From assembly GCA_030407085.1 (NCBI GenBank), contig CM059582.1, forward strand, positions 210,520,001 through 210,584,000: a stretch of DNA of 64,000 bases, written 5' to 3'. Below, one piece after another: positions 58,261 to 64,000 of the stretch (its first letter is position 1; each line of letters begins with the position of its first letter). A program made the position numbers and the translations under genes. This DNA is from Trichopria drosophilae (lineage: Eukaryota > Arthropoda > Insecta > Hymenoptera > Diapriidae). Under the pieces are notes generated by a model that worked only from the letters and a program-made list of their open reading frames with translations, did no database searches and had not been told where the DNA came from.

Positions 58261-59835
58261 TATCTTGAAGAGGTACTCTTCAAGATACCAACACTTGAAG
58301 AGGTACTCTTTGAAAATATGACCATAGCAGGACTACTTGAGAAGTTAACACTTGACTCAGCGCAAGGTCCAGATGACATTCATCCTTTCCCTCTCCAGAC
58401 ACTCGCATCGGAGTTGGCCCCTATCTTGGCAGCCATAATGACACAAAGTTTTGAGTCGGGGGAGCTACCTGCAGAATGGAAGACTGCTCATGTGACTCCT
58501 ATTTACAAAAAAGGTGATAAGATGAGGCCAGAAAATTTCAGACCAGTGTCGATCACATCTACCCCATGCAAGTTAATGGAAAAAGTCATTACCAAGAAAT
58601 TAAGGGAATTTTGTCTCGAGAATGAAATAATACCAAAAAATCAGCATGGGTTTGTACCCGGGAGATCGGTTTCTACAAACCTGTTAGAAATTCTGCACAC
58701 CTGGACACTGGTATTTGATAAAGGAGAACCGATTGATGTAATATTTTTAGACTACGAAAAGGCGTTTGATAAGGTACCGCACTGTAGACTTCTTTACAAA
58801 CTAGAGCAAATTGGAGTACGTGGTAGACTGCTGAAGTGGATAGAAGGTTACTTGAAAAATAGAACTTCTCGTGTTCGAATTGGGGACAAACTTTCGGCAC
58901 ACAAAACAGTCATCAGTGGTGTTCCTCAAGGGTCTGTACTTGGACCATTGTTATTTATAATTTATATTGCGGATCTTGAGAAGGATATTTGTTCAGAGAG
59001 CTCGATGTACGCTGATGATACCAAAATCTTTGGCAATCCCCTAACATGTCACTTGTAAAAAGACTTAGATGCTATATATAAGTGGTCTTCGGAATGGCTT
59101 TTGTCACTAAACGAGAGTAAATGTACGGTATTACATATTGGGAAAAACAACCCTAAACTAACATATAGTATCAAAGGACAGAACTTGGAAGAGAAAAAAT
59201 TTCAAAAGGACTTGGGCATTCTGATCAGTAATGATTTAAAATGGAATCTGCAGGTATGTAATATAGTTAAAAAAGCGAATTCACTTCTTTACATGATCAG
59301 GCGTATTTTTAAAAACATATCTCCGCAGCTGTTTTTAAAAGTCTATAAGACATATGTTCGTCCCATATTGGAATATGGTAACGTGGTCTGGTCACCTTAT
59401 TTTATTGGGGACATTGACACACTGGAAAAAGTACAGAGGCGAGCTACCAAGTTGCCAATAGGATTCCAATACCTTACATATGAGGAGAGGTTAAGAAGGC
59501 TTAAACTACTAACCCTTAAGGACAGAAGACAACGTGGTGACTTAATTGAATTGAAAGGTCTCCAGTGAAAATATTCTGGTATTGTCAAAAAATGTGCAAT
59601 TAAGGGGGCATCGGTGGAAACTGACAAAGCAAATATTTGAAAAGAACCCCTGGAAAAATGTTTTTGGGAATAGAGTTGTAGATGCATGGAATGCATTACC
59701 AGCGGACATTGTGGGAATCGTTTAGATGCTCATTTATTTTGGTGTTAATTAATTATTGTTCAATTTGATCCGGATACAGATTTATAAAAGTTATAATGTA
59801 CTTATTATCTGTAAATTAATAATAATAATAATAAC
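58261..59835 (+). mobile_element. 5'-truncated CR1/L2-like LINE with (AAT)n tail
   Basis: The copy carries the reverse transcriptase and downstream region but no endonuclease. Motifs: DSAQGPDDIHP, FRPVSITSTPCKLMEKVI, IFLDYEKAFDKVPH (motif A), SGVPQGSVLGPLLFIIYI (motif B) and MYADDTKIF (motif C). The tail ends in (AAT)n at 59818-59834, consistent with microsatellite-like 3' ends of CR1/L2-type LINEs. An in-frame TAA (59056-59058) and a frameshift near 59570-59597 inactivate it. The clade is assigned by motif style; another related clade is possible. Confidence 0.8.
58285..59721 (+). pseudogene. CR1/L2-like LINE reverse transcriptase pseudogene
   Basis: The frame runs from IPTLEEVLFENM at 58285 through the RT domain, is broken by TAA at 59056, resumes in the same frame (KDLDAIYKWSSEWLLSLNES) to a stop at 59566, and then continues in another frame from 59597 (LRGHRWKLTKQIFEKNPWKN, VVDAWNALPADIV). 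The segment between RQRGDLIE and LRGHR is shorter than in related elements, which suggests a deletion. Not functional. Confidence 0.85.
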
Positions 59836-62586
59836 GACTATTTAACATCTGGCCGTTCATTTACGGCAAAAGTCAAGAAGTTCGCACAACAACTGCGGAC
59901 ATACTATCACACACTGAACAAGCTGAAGTTGCTCAACATCAAGCAACGTTTGGCGGATAAAATTCGGGTTTTGGCGGATGCCAAAAAGAGGCTGCAAAGA
60001 CGGGAGGATGGAATTCGACAAAATGCAATATTTTGGACGAATCCTTCCAACCTCTTCAAACATCGTATCGCAGCCTCAAGCGAGTTTCCGTCGATGGCCG
60101 CAGTTGAGGAATTCTGGGGGAGCATCTACGAGAAAACATCTAGGCTTAATGCAGGCACTCCAGGTATTGAAATCTTCACCGAGTTGTGCGACGAAGTCAC
60201 ACAACAAAGTGAAGATTGCCCACCCGTCAGTGCATTAGAGGTGAAAAATGCCATCACGGGAGCGAGGAATTTCTCCTCGCCGGGCTGGGATGGAATTAAT
60301 AACTATTGGTGGAAGAAGTTCACTTCTGTCCATCAACACCTAGCCCGAATATTCACCTCTTATATAAATGGAGACCAACCCATTCCGCACTGGCTGGTGG
60401 AGGGCCGAACGACACTGATCCCAAAATCGGGAAACTTGTCCGATCCGAGAAACCATAGACCGATCACGTGTCTCAATACGTTATACAAATTGTTCACTAA
60501 CATCTTGAACGAACGTATTGAGAAATCCGTGAAACCGGTGTGGCAACGGATAGTAGAACAACGAGGCTGCAAAATGGGTGTATCCGGCTGCAAGGACAAC
60601 TTGCTTATCGACAGGTGTGTTTGTCAGGACGCAGTCCAGTACAAGCGTAACCTGTCGATAGCCTGGCTGGATTACATGAAGGCGTATGACTCAACATCGC
60701 ACGAGCTTTTAAGCTTGTTGCTCAAACGCCTCCATGTCCACCCAAACATAGTGAGAATTGTAGAAGACCTGATGCCTCTTTGGAAAACACGCTTTGTCAT
60801 GACATCGGGCAAGCGTCGAACCATGTCTAGACTGGTTCAATTCCAAAGAGGTGTCTATCAGGGAGATACTCTGAGTCCTCTGCTCTTCTGCATCTCACTA
60901 TTGCCTCTATCCGTTGCTCTCCGGAAATCTCAAGGGTACATGTGTGGACCGCCTGGTGAACTTGTACATAAGATCACCCATCTTTTCTATATGGACGATC
61001 TTAAATTATACGCATCAGGCGAAGATCAATTACATCGATCTCTGAACATCGCCCTCACATACTCGAGAGATATCGGCATGGAATTCGGATTGGACAAGTG
61101 TGCAGTCGTTCATTTGCACAGAGGAAGGTCAGGCTCCCATAACAACGATATGGAGCTCGTCAACGGAAATGTCATCCGCCACCTTAGCGCTGAAGAAGCC
61201 TACACATACCTGGGCGTACCTCAAAGGCATGTCCAGGATGTGCTGGCTGCTAAAACCACCATCATTAAGAAATACCGGCGCATTCCCCGTCAGATCTGGT
61301 CATCAGAATTGACCGGGAGAAATAAGGTGGCAGCCACGAATATGTTGGCCGTATCACCAGTGCTCTATTCTTTTGGAGCACTGAAGTGGAACGTTGACGA
61401 GCTAAGGGATCTTGACCGAAGCACACGGAAGATGATTTGTATGCAACGCAGTTTGCATCCAAGATCTTCCGTGGAACGACTGTATTTGCCCCGAAATATG
61501 GGAGGTCGTGGCCTTTTAAGCCTGGAGTGTATGCATGACCGATTGGTCCTCGAAACAGCTTGCGACGTGATTAATCGAACGGAGGATCCCCTGATGATGC
61601 TAGTACATCAGCATGAAATTCAGGGGAAGGGGGCGTTTTTGTACAACGCGGCGGAACGAGCGGCACGAAACCTCGGTCTGGTTTTCAACGTGGGACGTAG
61701 TGGTGCACAGGTGGCTGAATCAGTCATCAATCTGTGCCCAGTGCGTCTCAGGGCTAACATACGGAAGGAACAACTCCGTATGTTGGAAGGAAGGCATATC
61801 GACAAGCCGTTGCATGGACAATTCTTTCGAAATGTACAACAACTTGGCTTGTCGGCAGAGATGACCTTCTCCTTCTTAAGATCAGCCGGCTTGAAATCCG
61901 AGACCGAGGGTTTTATCTTCGCATGCCAGGATGGGGTCATCAATACCTTAGCGTATCGCCAGAACATCTTACACCAGGCGGTACAGAGTACGCTTTGTAG
62001 ATTGTGTAGATGTCATGCTGAAACACTAATGCATCTTTTGGCAGCATGCCCAATATATGCAGTTTCAGCATACATCGAACGTCACAATGCGGCTCTTCGA
62101 GTGCTGTATTACCATCATCGCAGCACTTATGGTATTGATGCAACCCCAGTTTTGCCGTACGTCCCCACTGATATTGAATCCGTAGTCGGGAATGAGTCGT
62201 GCCGAATATACTGGAATTACTCATTCCCGACGAGCAGGCAAATATCAGCCAATAAGCCTGACATCGTCCTGGTTGACTTCGATGACAAATCCATCTTCGT
62301 CATCGAGTTTTCTGCACCAGCAGAAACAAATATAGTCAGCAAAAAGGACGAAAAACGGATGAAATATCAGGAACTCCTGTTCGAGATTCGCAAGCTGTAT
62401 CGAGGATTCAAAATCAAGCTCGTCGTGCTGATAATTGGAGTGCTGGGAGGAATGAGACCAACATTCCTCCAAAACATCAAAAGCATTCCGGCCTGTCGGG
62501 AACATGCAAATTCCATCGCAGGCCGAATGCAGAAAGCAGTGCTACTGGGATCTCTCCGTCTACTGAGGTCACACGAGATCCTGTAA
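59836..62586 (+). CDS. R4/Dong-type polyprotein: reverse transcriptase plus restriction-like endonuclease (N-terminally truncated)
   Basis: An uninterrupted frame of 916 codons with no host start codon. Numbering from TTG 59929, the RT core has LDYMKAYDST (motif A Asp 248), GVYQGDTLSPLLF (motif B) and YMDDLKLYA (motif C Asp 356-357). The C-terminal zinc knuckle is Cys690, Cys693, His702, Cys707, followed by a YxxRHN motif. A PD-(D/E)xK nuclease has K-P-D at 776-778, VIEF with Glu793, then a Lys-rich KKDEKRMKY. The tail AVLLGSLRLLRS resembles the end of R4/Dong proteins. R4-clade elements nick target DNA with this nuclease and reverse-transcribe their RNA at the nick. The upstream DNA-binding fingers are missing because of 5' truncation. 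Intact frame and higher GC than surroundings suggest a recent insertion. Confidence 0.85.
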   Translation, partial: DYLTSGRSFTAKVKKFAQQLRTYYHTLNKLKLLNIKQRLADKIRVLADAKKRLQRREDGIRQNAIFWTNPSNLFKHRIAASSEFPSMAAVEEFWGSIYEKTSRLNAGTPGIEIFTELCDEVTQQSEDCPPVSALEVKNAITGARNFSSPGWDGINNYWWKKFTSVHQHLARIFTSYINGDQPIPHWLVEGRTTLIPKSGNLSDPRNHRPITCLNTLYKLFTNILNERIEKSVKPVWQRIVEQRGCKMGVSGCKDNLLIDRCVCQDAVQYKRNLSIAWLDYMKAYDSTSHELLSLLLKRLHVHPNIVRIVEDLMPLWKTRFVMTSGKRRTMSRLVQFQRGVYQGDTLSPLLFCISLLPLSVALRKSQGYMCGPPGELVHKITHLFYMDDLKLYASGEDQLHRSLNIALTYSRDIGMEFGLDKCAVVHLHRGRSGSHNNDMELVNGNVIRHLSAEEAYTYLGVPQRHVQDVLAAKTTIIKKYRRIPRQIWSSELTGRNKVAATNMLAVSPVLYSFGALKWNVDELRDLDRSTRKMICMQRSLHPRSSVERLYLPRNMGGRGLLSLECMHDRLVLETACDVINRTEDPLMMLVHQHEIQGKGAFLYNAAERAARNLGLVFNVGRSGAQVAESVINLCPVRLRANIRKEQLRMLEGRHIDKPLHGQFFRNVQQLGLSAEMTFSFLRSAGLKSETEGFIFACQDGVINTLAYRQNILHQAVQSTLCRLCRCHAETLMHLLAACPIYAVSAYIERHNAALRVLYYHHRSTYGIDATPVLPYVPTDIESVVGNESCRIYWNYSFPTSRQISANKPDIVLVDFDDKSIFVIEFSAPAETNIVSKKDEKRMKYQELLFEIRKLYRGFKIKLVVLIIGVLGGMRPTFLQNIKSIPACREHANSIAGRMQKAVLLGSLRLLRSHEIL

Positions 62587-62696
62587 CCACTTACCCAATG
62601 GTAGAGGGAGTGGTTACAGTTGCAAACGAAATGGCCCGGTGCAGTCTGCAGCGGAGGAGATGGATATCGGAGCCACTTTTCTGCTGCAGACTGCAC
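62581..62696 (+). promoter_or_regulatory. Two perfect hairpins in the R4/Dong 3' UTR
   Basis: Stem 1: CTGTAACCAC (62581-62590) pairs with GTGGTTACAG (62610-62619) and includes the stop codon TAA. Stem 2: GTGCAGTCTGCAGC (62640-62653) pairs with GCTGCAGACTGCAC (62683-62696). LINE reverse transcriptases of the R2 group recognise structured 3' UTRs, so these are candidate recognition elements; the role is inferred. Confidence 0.6.
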
Positions 62697-63122
62697 ACGT
62701 GGATTCTAGAGGGCCAAGGGAGGTTAGGGTTTTAGTCGGTAAACCTTGCCGTTAACATCAAAGGTGAGGGAGTCCGACACACGGGGGGTTACACAACATC
62801 TTCAACCCCCTATGGTGCCTAATGCATTTCCCCCCTCCGTCCAAAAAAAAAAAAAAAAAAAAATAATAATATCTTAGTTTTTTAACAATATAGGCATAAT
62901 AATGGTAATCCCATCTTAAATGGCAATCATATACCTATATATTTAATTATATTTGACCTTTTTATTGGAGTGCAAAAGCAGCCCCTAATTCAAACACGTA
63001 ACATCCAAACGGAACTGCGTATGTTTTGTCAATATTCATAGTCAAATAATTTAACGATAGCCAATTGCGAAGTAAATTAAAATTGCAAGATGTTTTTTGC
63101 CGTTACTTCTAATCGTGAATAT

Positions 63123-63566
63123 TTTAAATAAATCAAGAAACGTTTATTTGGACATTTTCGGTTCCATTAATTAATTTCTTGGTCCTCGTTTGTTACCGGA
63201 TATACTGCTTGTTGTGGATATTAATCTTAATTAATAGACAGAAGTTCTATATATCTAGAAAAATTAATTTATATCAGACAATTGAAAGAAATGTTATCTA
63301 TTGATATTAGATAGAATTTCTTTTAGTGACATTTTATTCTGGTCTGTACCCGCTGGATTCATTAGCAAGGCTTTGTGAAACGTCACAAAATTTTCAATAG
63401 ATAAAATCTCTTTCAATCGTCTGATGATAAATTAATTTTTCTAAATAATATATAGACTTCTGTCCATTAATTCCACAACGAGCACCAAATCCGGTGACAA
63501 ACGAGGACCAAAAAATTAATTAATGGAACCGAAAATGTCAAAATAAACATTTCTTGATTTATTTAG
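63123..63566. mobile_element. Long foldback (about 440 bp)
   Basis: TAAATAAATCAAGAAACG, GGACATTTTCGGTTCCATTA and GGTCCTCGTTTGTTACCGG on the left are matched in reverse by CCGGTGACAAACGAGGACC, TAATGGAACCGAAAATGTC and TTTCTTGATTTATTTA on the right. Arms of about 165 bp surround a centre with several TATCTATTGA/TCAATAGATA blocks. No coding capacity. Confidence 0.75.
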
Positions 63567-63603
63567 TTGTAAGAAGTCTGTAGATGATTTTTCCATTAAT
63601 TTA

Positions 63604-63715
63604 ACCCACAACGTATCTTGATAAAAAGCACGCTATCATCGGCGAAACTAATAGCAGTATTTTTATCTGCAAGATTGAAGATGTCGATATATAATAGGAA
63701 CAATAGTGGTCCTAC
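63604..63715 (-). pseudogene. LINE reverse transcriptase fragment
   Basis: The minus strand reads VGPLLFLLYIDIFNLADK then NTAISFADDSVLFI, i.e. the end of RT motif B and the catalytic F-A-D-D motif C of a LINE. It stops abruptly at 63715, where CACTGTAAA-type repeat sequence begins, so the rest of the element was removed or separated by that insertion. Confidence 0.7.
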
Positions 63716-63960
63716 ACTGTGAAAAGTAAATGTAAAATTACATTTCCAAGTTTTTACAATTTTGTTAACATTTTCTATTATTATCGTTGTATAATTACGT
63801 TTCCAGTAAATAGCAAACGAAAACAGAAGGAAATATAGCATAAATGTTTAAAATTTACAGTGAAAATGTAAATTTACAGTGCAGAAGGTAGAAATAAAAA
63901 ATACCAGTAGTAATCGTGGTAATTTTACGTTGATGGTGTAATTTAACCATTGTCCACTAG
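63713..63960. repeat. ACTGTAAAATTACA-type repeat, second cluster
   Basis: CACTGTGAAAAGTAAATG, TGTAAAATTACATTTCC, TTTACAGTGAAAATG and AATTTACAGTGC occur in both orientations, as at 19745-19990. It abuts the truncated RT fragment. Confidence 0.45.
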
Positions 63961-64000
63961 ATCATAATATTCTCTTGGGAAAAGTAGAAGCGTTAGGATT

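Larger units (their letters stand above)
59836..62863 (+). mobile_element. R4/Dong-clade LINE inserted in a (TAA)n tract
   Basis: A LINE with one open frame (59836-62586), a 3' UTR with two perfect hairpins and a 21-nt A tract (62843-62863). It begins directly after (AAT)n at 59834 and is followed by TAATAAT, so both flanks are TAA repeat. Dong elements are known to insert into TAA repeats. The frame is open from the first base, so the copy is 5'-truncated, but no inactivating change is seen in what remains. Confidence 0.8.

Noticed and set aside
1..64000. CRISPR array, bacterial operons or phage genes
   Set aside because: No regular spacer-repeat structure was seen, and the genes are intron-containing animal orthologues.

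Overview
The window is eukaryotic and almost certainly insect. Protein genes are split by AT-rich introns with GT..AG borders, the products are animal orthologues (a JIP3/Sunday driver scaffold, an animal-type catalase, a HIG1-domain protein), and there are interstitial arrays of the insect telomere repeat TTAGG. Hymenoptera is a guess from the style of the proteins and repeats, not a demonstrated placement. All recognised host genes are on the + strand.

Layout. (1) 28-15629: the 3' two thirds of a JIP3/JIP4-type gene (Drosophila syd), joined from nine in-phase exons, with a second, earlier terminal exon at 14957-15021. (2) 15630-17078: 3' UTR/intergenic DNA with a TA-flanked MITE. (3) 17079-46259: catalase, eight exons, with an 18.6 kb first intron. 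The first exon has an in-frame upstream ATG that would add a positively charged, mitochondrial-looking leader to an otherwise peroxisomal enzyme. (4) 46260-54362: intergenic, with a decayed coding-like tract, GTC-rich simple sequence, a large inverted repeat and a mosaic of nested non-autonomous DNA elements, one carrying about 100 bp of TTAGG. (5) 54363-54729: a two-exon HIG1-domain gene, followed at 55414 by the first two exons of an unrecognised gene starting with a short membrane-anchor-like segment. (6) 56174-57003: a non-autonomous element rich in GGATAG/CTATCC. (7) 58261-62863: two nested LINEs. An older 5'-truncated CR1/L2-like copy with a nonsense codon and a frameshift ends in (AAT)n, and an R4/Dong-type LINE with one intact reading frame sits in that (AAT)n tract. 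(8) 62864-64000: a long foldback and a fragment of another LINE reverse transcriptase.

The rest is repeat-driven. A 120-bp unit with the core ATGGCGGATCCAATATGG occurs roughly 25 times between 3 and 43 kb, several times inside elements flanked by TTAA with CCC(C/T)TT termini, as expected of piggyBac-type MITEs. TA-flanked elements with CAGTAG..CTACTG-like ends (pogo/Tigger-like) occur six times, once nested. At least eight near-perfect palindromes (90-1030 bp) lie in introns and would fold into long hairpins when transcribed.

The best leads are the possible dual-targeted catalase, the duplicated terminal exon of syd, and the R4/Dong LINE with an intact frame and paired 3' hairpins inserted in a TAA microsatellite. 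All calls were made by reading the sequence; no searches were run.
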